Source: an uncultured Alphaproteobacteria bacterium
GTDB taxonomy: Bacteria; Pseudomonadota; Alphaproteobacteria; Rickettsiales; UBA1997
Assembly: GCA_903927415.1 (NCBI GenBank)
Contig: CAIYMZ010000026.1
Coordinates: 1-5,835 of the forward strand
Length of the DNA stretch: 5,835 bases
Direction: 5' to 3'
Part shown: positions 1-5,717 of the stretch, in pieces
Position numbering within the stretch: position 1 is the first letter of the stretch
Layout of the letters: each line of letters opens with the position of its first letter
The notes under the pieces: generated by a model
What the model was told of the DNA's origin: nothing
What the model saw: only the letters and a program-made list of their open reading frames with translations
The model's database searches: none
Made by a program: the position numbers and the translations under genes

Positions 1-11
1 ACACTGAGTAT

Positions 12-81
12 TGCGGGGTGACACCGAGCATGAGTTGTCACCCCACGAGCATGAGTTGTCACCCCGCACTTGTTGCGGGGT
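12..81. repeat. Palindromic repeat cluster downstream of pstB
   Basis: Two overlapping inverted repeats can be read directly. The 12-mer tgcggggtgaca at 12-23 is the exact reverse complement of 57-68. The 8-mer accccgca at 61-68 pairs perfectly with 74-81 across a 5-nt loop (cttgt). Because 61-68 is shared, the two pairings exclude each other. The sequence ttgcggggt occurs at 11-19 and again at 73-81, so the left edge looks like the tail of one repeat copy and 57-81 like a nearly complete second copy. From general knowledge, short palindromes of the form tgtcaccccgca-loop-tgcggggt are dispersed between genes in several bacterial genomes. The cluster lies just past the 3' end of pstB and could fold in its transcript, but no U-run follows the stem on either strand, so it is not a classic intrinsic terminator. 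Confidence 0.8.
25..65. repeat. Two tandem copies of a 20-nt direct repeat
   Basis: The 20-mer cgagcatgagttgtcacccc occurs at 25-44 and, identically, at 46-65, with a single a between the copies. The 3' half of the unit (tgtcacccc) is also the outer part of the palindrome described at 12-81, so the tandem probably arose by duplication of part of that element. Two copies are too few to call an array. Confidence 0.85.
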
Positions 82-125
82 CCAGTTGTAAAAGATCGGT
101 TTCTTGAATCAGTTTGGGTATAATG

Positions 126-884
126 TTAACCAAACCTTCCCGTGATATAATCCTGTGTCTGTTGATTACTCGGGTTGGTAAAAATTTTATCCGTAGTGCC
201 ATATTCTACAATTTTTCCCATGTTGAAAAAAGCGGTCATGCTAGAAACTCGCGCTGCCTGTTGCATTGAATGGGTGACGATGATGATGGTAAAGTTATCC
301 GTTAATTCATCGATTAATTCTTCGATTTTTGCAGTAGCGATTGGATCAAGTGCCGAGCAAGGTTCATCCATCAAAATAATTTCTGGCTCGATGGCAATGG
401 TGCGCGCGATGCAAAGACGTTGTTGTTGACCACCAGAAAGCGCATTAGCTTGATCTTGAACACGATCTTTCACTTCATTCCACAATCCAGCTTTGGTTAG
501 GCTTTTTTCCACGATTTCATCCAGTTCTTTTTTGTTTCTAAAAAGTCCATGAATTCTTGGGCCGTAAGCAACATTTTCGTAAATAGATTTTGGAAATGGA
601 TTTGGTTTTTGAAATACCATCCCAACTGAGGCGCGAAGTAGTGTAAGATCAAGATCGCTACGATAAATATTTTGCCCATCCAACATAATTTCGCCGGAAA
701 TTTTGCATCCTAAAATCGTATCATTCATGCGATTAATGCAGCGAATAAAAGAAGATTTTCCGCATCCAGAAGGGCCAATTAAAGCGGTAACACTGTGCTC
801 TTCGAAATCTAAATTAATGTCAAATAAGGCTTGTTTTTGGCCGTAGAATAAATTGATATTTTTTGAGGAAATTTTACTGCTCAT
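126..884 (-). CDS. pstB: Phosphate ABC transporter ATP-binding protein PstB
   Basis: This is the cytoplasmic ATPase that powers the PstSCAB high-affinity phosphate importer. All nucleotide-binding motifs are present in order: Walker A GPSGCGKS at residues 37-44, Q-loop Gln92, ABC signature LSGGQQQR at 149-156, Walker B ILMDEP at 170-175, D-loop SALD at 177-180 and switch His205. The stretch KPNPFPKSIYENVAYGPR (residues 93-110) after the Q-loop and the ending DYITGRFG are hallmarks of PstB rather than other ABC ATPases. At 252 aa it has normal family length. The ATG at 884 is the only start that keeps the N-terminal strand; no Shine-Dalgarno motif is visible before it. It is divergent from the histidine kinase across a short spacer. 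No pstS, pstC, pstA or phoU lies in the window, so its partners must be encoded elsewhere or, for phoU, beyond the left edge. Confidence 0.95.
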   Translation of the reverse strand: MSSKISSKNINLFYGQKQALFDINLDFEEHSVTALIGPSGCGKSSFIRCINRMNDTILGCKISGEIMLDGQNIYRSDLDLTLLRASVGMVFQKPNPFPKSIYENVAYGPRIHGLFRNKKELDEIVEKSLTKAGLWNEVKDRVQDQANALSGGQQQRLCIARTIAIEPEIILMDEPCSALDPIATAKIEELIDELTDNFTIIIVTHSMQQAARVSSMTAFFNMGKIVEYGTTDKIFTNPSNQQTQDYITGRFG

Positions 885-955
885 GCTGATTTTGATTGGT
901 TGGAAAGCTTGGTGGATTCTCTAAAAAAACAGTAAAAAAAATTTTAAAAATAACA
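885..955. promoter_or_regulatory. Divergent intergenic spacer with phased A-tracts
   Basis: This spacer separates the starts of pstB (minus) and the kinase (plus, ATG at 956) and must hold the promoters of both unless the kinase starts further upstream. Three A-tracts lie at 923-929, 934-941 and 946-950, with centres about 11 bp apart, close to one helical turn, which favours intrinsic bending. A weak plus-strand promoter candidate is ttgatt at 892-897 with gattct at 915-920 (17-nt spacer); the second box matches only 3 of 6 consensus bases. I found no convincing minus-strand promoter and no clear operator palindrome. If the kinase used the TTG at 896, most of this stretch would be coding. 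Confidence 0.4.
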
Positions 956-2320
956 ATGGTGCGATTCAAAAAATTTATCCCACGCTCACTTTACGGCAGA
1001 TTTTTACTGATCATTGTCTTGTCAACTTTGATCGTGCAGTTGGTTTCGATTTACGTTTTTTATTACACTCACCTCGACGTCATCAGCAAACACATGGCGC
1101 GCAGCGTGGTTTCAGAAATGCTGTTCGTAAAAAAATCAATCAACAAACCGGGTTACGAAAAACTTTTGCAAGACTTGTCGGAAAATACCGGACTCACTTT
1201 TTCCTTCGAAGAGCGTCGCCGATTAAAAAAGAAAAAGATCGCCGACTCAGACTGGAGTAAGGGAAAACTCCATGATTACATCAACCCGCTGATCGATCCC
1301 TACAATCGCTTCAAGTCCGAATTAGAAAGTCACGAATTAAAGCCCTACGAAATTTTTGAAAATCCTGAAAGTGATGATCTTATCATCGTCAAGGTTCAAA
1401 CCAAGCAAGGCGTGCTTTCATTCGATGTGCCGATCAAAAAAATCACCAGCTCCAGCGCTTATGTTTTTACATTTTGGATGATCTCCGCCGCCCTCATCAC
1501 TTCATTCATCTCCATTATTTTCCTCAAAAATCAAATTCGCTCGCTGCGTAATTTGCGCGATGCTGCTGAAAAATTCGGACGTGGACAAGATGTGCCAAGC
1601 CTTCGTCCAAGTGGTTCCGAAGAAATTCGTTCGCTCGGAATTTCTTTCATCAAAATGAAGGAAAGAGTGATGCGCCAAATTACGCAGCGCACCGACATGC
1701 TCTCGGCAGTGTCCCACGACCTACGCACGCCGCTAACGCGGATGAAATTGCAATTGGCGATGATGAGCAATTCGCAAGAAATTGACGATCTCAAGCAAGA
1801 TATTTCCGACATGGAAAAGTTGGTCGATGAATATCTCGATTTCGCGCGCGGCGACGACAAAGAAAAAATCACCACGATTAAAATTAAAAAATTTCTGCAG
1901 GAAAAAATTATCAACTACTACGCCAAAATGGGTCGCCAGATCAACGGACATCTCGATCTAACCGCAGAGCTAGAAATTTCTGTAAAAAAATTAGCCCTCA
2001 AACGCGCCTTGATGAATTTGATTAACAACGCTTTCAACTACGGAAAAAACGTCAATTTTGCCGCCGCACTTTCAAGCAATAACTTGATGATTACGATTGA
2101 CGATGACGGTCCGGGAATTCCGACGAGCGAGCGCAGCAACGTCTTCAAGCCCTTCTACCGCATTGACAACTCGCGCAATCCCGATCAAAAACCAGTTTCC
2201 GGCGGTTCCGGTCTTGGTTTAGCTATCGCAATGGATGCGGTCACTTCTCACGGTGGTCACATTAAACTTTTTGATTCTCCTCTTGGGGGACTAAGAGTCA
2301 TAATCTCAATTCCAGTTTAA
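956..2320 (+). CDS. EnvZ-like membrane sensor histidine kinase
   Basis: This is a two-component sensor kinase of the inner membrane. Counting from ATG 956 (454 aa), a first membrane helix spans about residues 17-37. A periplasmic loop of roughly 130 residues follows, then a second helix at about 169-190 and a HAMP linker at about 194-238. The dimerisation and phosphoacceptor motif SHDLRTPLTRMKLQL has its His at 254. The ATPase domain shows an N-box (LMNLINNAFNYG, about 352-363), G1 (DDDGPGIP, 382-389), F-box (FKPFYR) and G2 (GGSGLGLAIA), so it should be active. The N-terminus (FIPRSLYGRFLLII) and the phrase AAEKFGRGQDVPSLRPSG in the HAMP region resemble alphaproteobacterial EnvZ-type kinases. 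The same frame is open to a TTG at 896, which would add 20 basic residues; I prefer 956 because homologues begin just before PRSLYGR. Neither start has a Shine-Dalgarno motif. No response regulator is adjacent. The stop is 1 nt before the next gene. The ligand is unknown. Confidence 0.9.
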   Translation: MVRFKKFIPRSLYGRFLLIIVLSTLIVQLVSIYVFYYTHLDVISKHMARSVVSEMLFVKKSINKPGYEKLLQDLSENTGLTFSFEERRRLKKKKIADSDWSKGKLHDYINPLIDPYNRFKSELESHELKPYEIFENPESDDLIIVKVQTKQGVLSFDVPIKKITSSSAYVFTFWMISAALITSFISIIFLKNQIRSLRNLRDAAEKFGRGQDVPSLRPSGSEEIRSLGISFIKMKERVMRQITQRTDMLSAVSHDLRTPLTRMKLQLAMMSNSQEIDDLKQDISDMEKLVDEYLDFARGDDKEKITTIKIKKFLQEKIINYYAKMGRQINGHLDLTAELEISVKKLALKRALMNLINNAFNYGKNVNFAAALSSNNLMITIDDDGPGIPTSERSNVFKPFYRIDNSRNPDQKPVSGGSGLGLAIAMDAVTSHGGHIKLFDSPLGGLRVIISIPV

Positions 2321-2321
2321 A

Positions 2322-3251
2322 ATGAAACGCGTTCTTGTCACCGGTGGCGCCGGATTTCTCGGCTCATTTTTATGCGAAAAACTTTTAGCCGCAGGCAATG
2401 AAGTCATCGCACTCGACAATTATTTTTGCGGCAACAAAAAAAATATTGGGCATCTTTTGAACAATCCGCGTTTTGAAGCAATTCGTCACGACGTCACTCA
2501 ACCGATTCATTTGGAAGTCGACGATATCTACAACTTCGCCTGTCCAGCATCTCCCATCCACTATCAGCACAATCCCGTTCACACCACAAAAACTTGCGTG
2601 ATGGGCGCAATCAACATGCTTGAACTCGCGCGCAATGTGAATGCAAAAATCATTCAAGCTTCAACGTCCGAAGTTTACGGCGATCCCTTGGTTCATCCGC
2701 AAACTGAAGAATATTTTGGCAACGTAAACACCATCGGTCCGCGCTCTTGTTACGACGAAGGCAAGCGCGTAGCAGAAACGCTTTTCTTCGATTATCACCA
2801 GCAATATGGCGTCGAAATAAAAATTATCCGCATCTTCAACACCTACGGCCCACGCATGTCGATCAATGACGGACGCGTTGTTTCAAATTTTATTGTTCAA
2901 GCTTTGAGAGGCGAAGATATCACGATTTACGGCAAGGGAGACCAAACGCGCTCATTTTGCTACGTCGATGATTTGATCGAAGGCATCGTAAATTTTATGG
3001 AGGAGCCCAGCGCAAAAGGACCGATCAACTTGGGAAATCCATGCGAATTCACGATTTTAGAACTCGCAGAAAAAGTTCTGAAATTAACCGAATCAAAATC
3101 AAAAATTATTTTTAGCCCTTTGCCACAAAACGATCCAATGCAGCGCCAACCCGTGATTGAGAAGGCACAAAAACTGATTGGATTTTCGCCGAAGGTTGAG
3201 CTTGAGGAAGGGTTGAAAAAGACGATCGAATATTTTAGAAGCACTCTTTAA
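2322..3251 (+). CDS. uxs: UDP-glucuronate decarboxylase (UDP-xylose synthase)
   Basis: This cytoplasmic NAD-dependent enzyme converts UDP-glucuronate to UDP-xylose and CO2 (EC 4.1.1.35). It is an extended short-chain dehydrogenase: the Rossmann motif GGAGFLG is at residues 8-14, with Asp32 at the end of the second strand, as in NAD-binding members. The catalytic region STSEVYGDP (114-122) is followed by YDEGK with Tyr144 and Lys148. The phrases ASPIHYQHNPVHTTKT (76-91) and GPRSCYDEGKRVAETL (139-154) are typical of UDP-xylose synthases and separate it from dTDP-glucose dehydratases and UDP-galactose epimerases. Arg170, Arg185 and Arg210 lie in conserved substrate-side motifs. At 309 aa it is a complete soluble form without the membrane anchor of animal enzymes. 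It starts 1 nt after the kinase stop, which suggests co-transcription and possible reinitiation. Its substrate is made by the dehydrogenase two genes downstream. Confidence 0.92.
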   Translation: MKRVLVTGGAGFLGSFLCEKLLAAGNEVIALDNYFCGNKKNIGHLLNNPRFEAIRHDVTQPIHLEVDDIYNFACPASPIHYQHNPVHTTKTCVMGAINMLELARNVNAKIIQASTSEVYGDPLVHPQTEEYFGNVNTIGPRSCYDEGKRVAETLFFDYHQQYGVEIKIIRIFNTYGPRMSINDGRVVSNFIVQALRGEDITIYGKGDQTRSFCYVDDLIEGIVNFMEEPSAKGPINLGNPCEFTILELAEKVLKLTESKSKIIFSPLPQNDPMQRQPVIEKAQKLIGFSPKVELEEGLKKTIEYFRSTL

Positions 3252-3264
3252 CCAAAATTCTCGC

Positions 3265-3293
3265 TGTCATGCTGAGCCTGCCTCCGCATGACA
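3265..3293. repeat. Short inverted repeat inside the operon gap
   Basis: The 8-mer tgtcatgc at 3265-3272 is exactly mirrored by gcatgaca at 3286-3293 across a 13-nt loop. It lies in the 66-base gap between the decarboxylase and the glycosyltransferase, the only gap of any size in the plus-strand gene run. The sequence tgtcatgctgag resembles a dispersed intergenic palindrome seen in several bacteria (general knowledge, not checked here). No T-run follows, so it is not a standard terminator; it could act as an mRNA stability or processing hairpin. Confidence 0.7.
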
Positions 3294-3317
3294 TTGAAGT
3301 AAATTTCAAATTTAAAA

Positions 3318-4247
3318 ATGACCATCATCTTCCCCATCCAAAAGCTCCGCAACGTCTCGGTCACCAACAACGCCGTAATCATCAGCAAAGGCAAAATCGT
3401 GAGAGATTCCTGCGTCGGCGAAGATTTTTACAAAAAATATCAAAAATTAAAATTTCGCCTAAAATATTTTTTTCCAATCTTCACCTGTCCAAACAAATCT
3501 TACATTCTAGCAACCGACGAATGGTCGAAGAACTATTGTCACTGGCTGTGGGAAGCGCTTTCGAAATTAATCCTTCTTAAAAAAGAATTTCCAAATTCAA
3601 TTCTGATTTTACAAAAATCTTACGGTAAAATTGATTTCATGATGAAGTCTTTGGAAGCCTTTGGATTCAGCAAATCCAACATAAAATTCATTCCAAAAAA
3701 ATCGCATTTGCGCGTAAAAAATCTCGCTTTTATTCAAGCAATCGGAATCCCATCTCGCGGATATTACGATTTTTTAAACTTCTCTGAAGTGGCGCAAACA
3801 CTGGTTTCTTATTACCAGAAAGAATTAAAAACTGACTTCGGAGAAAAAATTTACATTAGCAGAAACAGGCCTGACAAGAATGTGCCGCGCAAAGTTAATA
3901 ATGAAAAAGAATTGGTCGCGATGCTCGAAAGATATGGTTTCAAAACGATTTATATGGAAAAATTTTCTTTCCTTGAGCAGGTCTCAATCAGCTCCCATGC
4001 CAGATTTATCATCGCTCCGCATGGCGCCGGTATTTCCAATGTCATGTTTGCCAAAAAAAAATGTTCCCTGCTCGAGTTGGTAAATCGGACATGGCAAAAA
4101 ACTTGCTTCGCTGAAATGTGTGAAAAAATCGATGTAAATTACCATCGTTTTGACTGTGCAGAATTTGGCTCAGAAAGTTTACATCTTTCCGACATCAATG
4201 TCGATGTTGAAGAGCTCGAAGAAAAATTAACAAAAATTTTACGTTAA
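3318..4247 (+). CDS. GT61/DUF563-family glycosyltransferase
   Basis: Predicted to move a sugar from a nucleotide donor to a surface glycan or protein; acceptor and linkage are not evident. Family features: an N-terminal block DEWSKNYCHWLWEALSKL (residues 67-84), matching the usual WxxNYxHWL-E pattern; ISRNR at 180-184; a helix with VNNEKELVAMLERYGF (193-208) and SFLEQVSISSHARF (217-230); and the diagnostic block PHGAGISNVMF (234-244), followed by a conserved LLELV. GT61 includes plant beta-1,2-xylosyltransferases, EGF-domain O-GlcNAc transferases and many uncharacterised bacterial capsule-type proteins. At 309 aa with no signal peptide or membrane helix it is likely cytoplasmic or membrane-associated. 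It sits between a UDP-xylose synthase and a UDP-glucose dehydrogenase and abuts the latter with no spacing (TAA then ATG), so UDP-xylose or UDP-glucuronate is the likely donor by inference. The ATG at 3318 has no Shine-Dalgarno motif, and the protein begins close to the family N-terminus. Confidence 0.85.
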   Translation: MTIIFPIQKLRNVSVTNNAVIISKGKIVRDSCVGEDFYKKYQKLKFRLKYFFPIFTCPNKSYILATDEWSKNYCHWLWEALSKLILLKKEFPNSILILQKSYGKIDFMMKSLEAFGFSKSNIKFIPKKSHLRVKNLAFIQAIGIPSRGYYDFLNFSEVAQTLVSYYQKELKTDFGEKIYISRNRPDKNVPRKVNNEKELVAMLERYGFKTIYMEKFSFLEQVSISSHARFIIAPHGAGISNVMFAKKKCSLLELVNRTWQKTCFAEMCEKIDVNYHRFDCAEFGSESLHLSDINVDVEELEEKLTKILR

Positions 4248-5546
4248 ATGAAAATCACCGTCATCGGCAGCGGCTATGTTGGCCTCGTTTCTGGAATTTG
4301 TTTTGCTAAGCTCGGACACGATGTCGCCTGCATCGACAAAGATTCTGCAAAAATTTCTAAATTAAATTCGGGCGTAATTCCAATTTTCGAACCCGGTTTG
4401 AAAGAACTTTTAGACGAAGTTTCGACCGCAAAAAAAATTTCTTTTTCCACCGATTTGCGCCAAGGATTGCAAGGTGCACAAGCAGTGTTCATCGCTGTCG
4501 GCACGCCTCAAGATTCTGACGGCAGCGCCGATCTTTCCTACGTTTTAGCCGCGGCAAAAGAGATCGCCGAGCTTTCTGATTCAGCAAAATTAATCGTCAC
4601 AAAATCCACGGTTCCTGCCGGCACTGGCGCAAAAATAAAAAAATTAATCGCGGCAACAAATCCGAAAATAAATTTTTCCGTTGCGTCAAATCCTGAATTC
4701 CTGCGCGAAGGCGCGGCGATTGATGATTTCATGAATCCCGATCGAATTGTCATTGGCTGCGAAGATCAAAATTCACGCAAAATTTTCGCCGAAATTTACC
4801 AAAAATTTTCGCCAGAAAAATTAATTTTCACCGACATCGTAACCGCAGAGCTTATCAAATATGCCGCCAATTCTTTCCTCGCCGCCAAAATTTCTTTCAT
4901 CAATGAAATGGCGGATTTGTGCGAGATCGTCGGCGGCAACATCAAACAACTTTCCCACGCCATCGGCCTTGATTCCCGCATCGGCGAAAAATTCCTCAAT
5001 CCCGGTCCGGGCTTCGGCGGCTCCTGCTTCCCCAAAGACATCATGGCCATCCTCAACATCGCCAAAGAAAATAATGTCGAGCTGTCTTTGATCGATTCCG
5101 TGGTTTCATCCAACAAACATCGTCAAATAAAAATGGTCGAAAAAATTTCTGACGTTTTTGGCGGCGAAATTTCCGGCAAAAAAATCGCCCTACTCGGCTT
5201 GGCATTTAAGGCCAACACTGACGATATTCGCTATTCACCAGCAATTACGATTACAAAAAAATTACTCGAAAAAGGCGCAAAAATTTCCGCTCACGATTTC
5301 GAAGCGATTGAAAATTCGCGGAGAGAATTGGCCGAGTTCAAAAATATTTCTTTTCACGAAGATGCTTACGAAGCCATGAAAGACGCCGATCTAATCGTGA
5401 TTGCAACTGAGTGGAAAAAATATCGGGAGTTGGATTTTTCGAGAAGCGGAACCAAAAAAATTGTGGATTTGCGGAATCTTTTTGATGCGGAGGAGATGCA
5501 AAAAAACGGCTTCGAATATTTTTACATTGGTGGGAAGTCTTGTTAA
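4248..5546 (+). CDS. ugd: UDP-glucose 6-dehydrogenase
   Basis: Oxidises UDP-glucose to UDP-glucuronate with two NAD+ (EC 1.1.1.22) in the cytoplasm. The N-terminal Rossmann domain begins MKITVIGSGYVGLVSG, with Asp30 after the second strand and VGTPQ at 84-88. Substrate and catalytic motifs follow: TKSTVPAGT (118-126), NPEFLREG (148-155, Glu150), ELIKYAANSFLA (201-212, Lys204 and Asn208), and GFGGSCFPKD (255-264) with the nucleophile Cys260, Lys263 and Asp264. The C-terminal domain carries LLGLAFKANTDDIRYSP (315-331), where UDP binds. The length of 432 aa is usual and no key residue is missing. UDP-mannose and UDP-ManNAc dehydrogenases are relatives, but the pairing with a UDP-glucuronate decarboxylase supports UDP-glucose as substrate. 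The ATG directly follows the TAA of the glycosyltransferase, so translation is probably coupled. A tandem repeat begins 4 nt after its stop. Confidence 0.95.
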   Translation: MKITVIGSGYVGLVSGICFAKLGHDVACIDKDSAKISKLNSGVIPIFEPGLKELLDEVSTAKKISFSTDLRQGLQGAQAVFIAVGTPQDSDGSADLSYVLAAAKEIAELSDSAKLIVTKSTVPAGTGAKIKKLIAATNPKINFSVASNPEFLREGAAIDDFMNPDRIVIGCEDQNSRKIFAEIYQKFSPEKLIFTDIVTAELIKYAANSFLAAKISFINEMADLCEIVGGNIKQLSHAIGLDSRIGEKFLNPGPGFGGSCFPKDIMAILNIAKENNVELSLIDSVVSSNKHRQIKMVEKISDVFGGEISGKKIALLGLAFKANTDDIRYSPAITITKKLLEKGAKISAHDFEAIENSRRELAEFKNISFHEDAYEAMKDADLIVIATEWKKYRELDFSRSGTKKIVDLRNLFDAEEMQKNGFEYFYIGGKSC

Positions 5547-5549
5547 AAA

Positions 5550-5594
5550 ATTTCCGTAACTAAAGAAACCCGATTTCCGTAACTAAAGAAACCC
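5550..5594. repeat. Tandem pair of a 22-nt direct repeat
   Basis: A 22-nt unit that starts atttccgtaac and ends taaagaaaccc occurs identically at 5550-5571 and 5573-5594, with a single g between the copies (23-nt period). The 3' half of the second copy is the outer end of the left arm of the palindromic element at 5583-5717; the first half lies outside the palindrome. The first copy may be a remnant of another element or a slippage duplication at the insertion edge. It begins 4 nt after the ugd stop. Confidence 0.88.
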
Positions 5595-5717
5595 CCCTAC
5601 CCCCCTTAACAGGGGGGCGCGCTCCGAACTCGGTGGTCGCCCCCTGTTTAAGTAAAAGAGCGTGCTCCGAGTGCGGTGGTCGCCCCCCTGTTAAGGGGGG
5701 TAGGGGGGTTTCTTTAG
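5583..5717. repeat. Palindromic element with perfect 37-bp inverted arms
   Basis: The left arm 5583-5619 is the exact reverse complement of the right arm 5681-5717 (37 of 37), separated by 61 nt. The match stops sharply on both sides (5582 a against 5718 g; 5620 c against 5680 t). Each arm holds two C6 or two G6 runs and contains its own 6-bp hairpin: C6-ttaaca-G6 at 5600-5617 and C6-tgttaa-G6 at 5683-5700. It encodes no credible protein, so it resembles a non-autonomous palindromic repeat or MITE-like unit; no clear target-site duplication flanks it. The right hairpin is followed, after another G-run, by tttcttta, so it might also end transcription of the upstream operon, but this is not a textbook terminator. 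Confidence 0.88.
5617..5694. repeat. Imperfect internal duplication inside the palindromic element
   Basis: A 35-nt segment at 5617-5651 recurs at 5660-5694 (43-nt period). Both copies share gctccga, then cggtggtcgcccc, then ctgtt. They differ at a few bases around 5628-5630, and in run lengths (C5 then T3 in the first copy, C6 then T2 in the second). The second copy runs into the right arm; the first ends in gtttaag without the matching G-run. The element therefore seems to have been built by duplicating its central segment plus part of an arm, after which the copies diverged while the outer arms stayed identical. Confidence 0.75.

Noticed and set aside
12..81. CRISPR-like array from the two 20-nt repeats
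   Set aside because: Only two copies with a 1-nt spacer, so there are no spacers and no array; no cas genes in the window.
896..955. TTG start extending the kinase by 20 residues
   Set aside because: No Shine-Dalgarno motif, a rare start codon and a lysine-rich extension that begins 12 nt from the divergent pstB start. Homologous kinases, as I recall them, begin near the ATG at 956. It remains possible.
1502..1951. Minus-strand frames of 71 to 127 codons inside the kinase gene
   Set aside because: They lie antisense to well-conserved HAMP, H-box and ATPase-domain sequence, show no domain, and have no start signals.
3269..3580. 103-codon plus-strand frame overlapping the start of the glycosyltransferase
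   Set aside because: Low-complexity His/Gln/Arg-rich translation in a shifted frame of a clear GT61 gene; it is a shadow frame.
1638..4905. Shared 15-nt word aatttctttcatcaa in the kinase (about 1640) and ugd (about 4890)
   Set aside because: Both encode a similar Ile-Ser-Phe-Ile peptide with AT-rich codons; the match does not extend and is probably chance.
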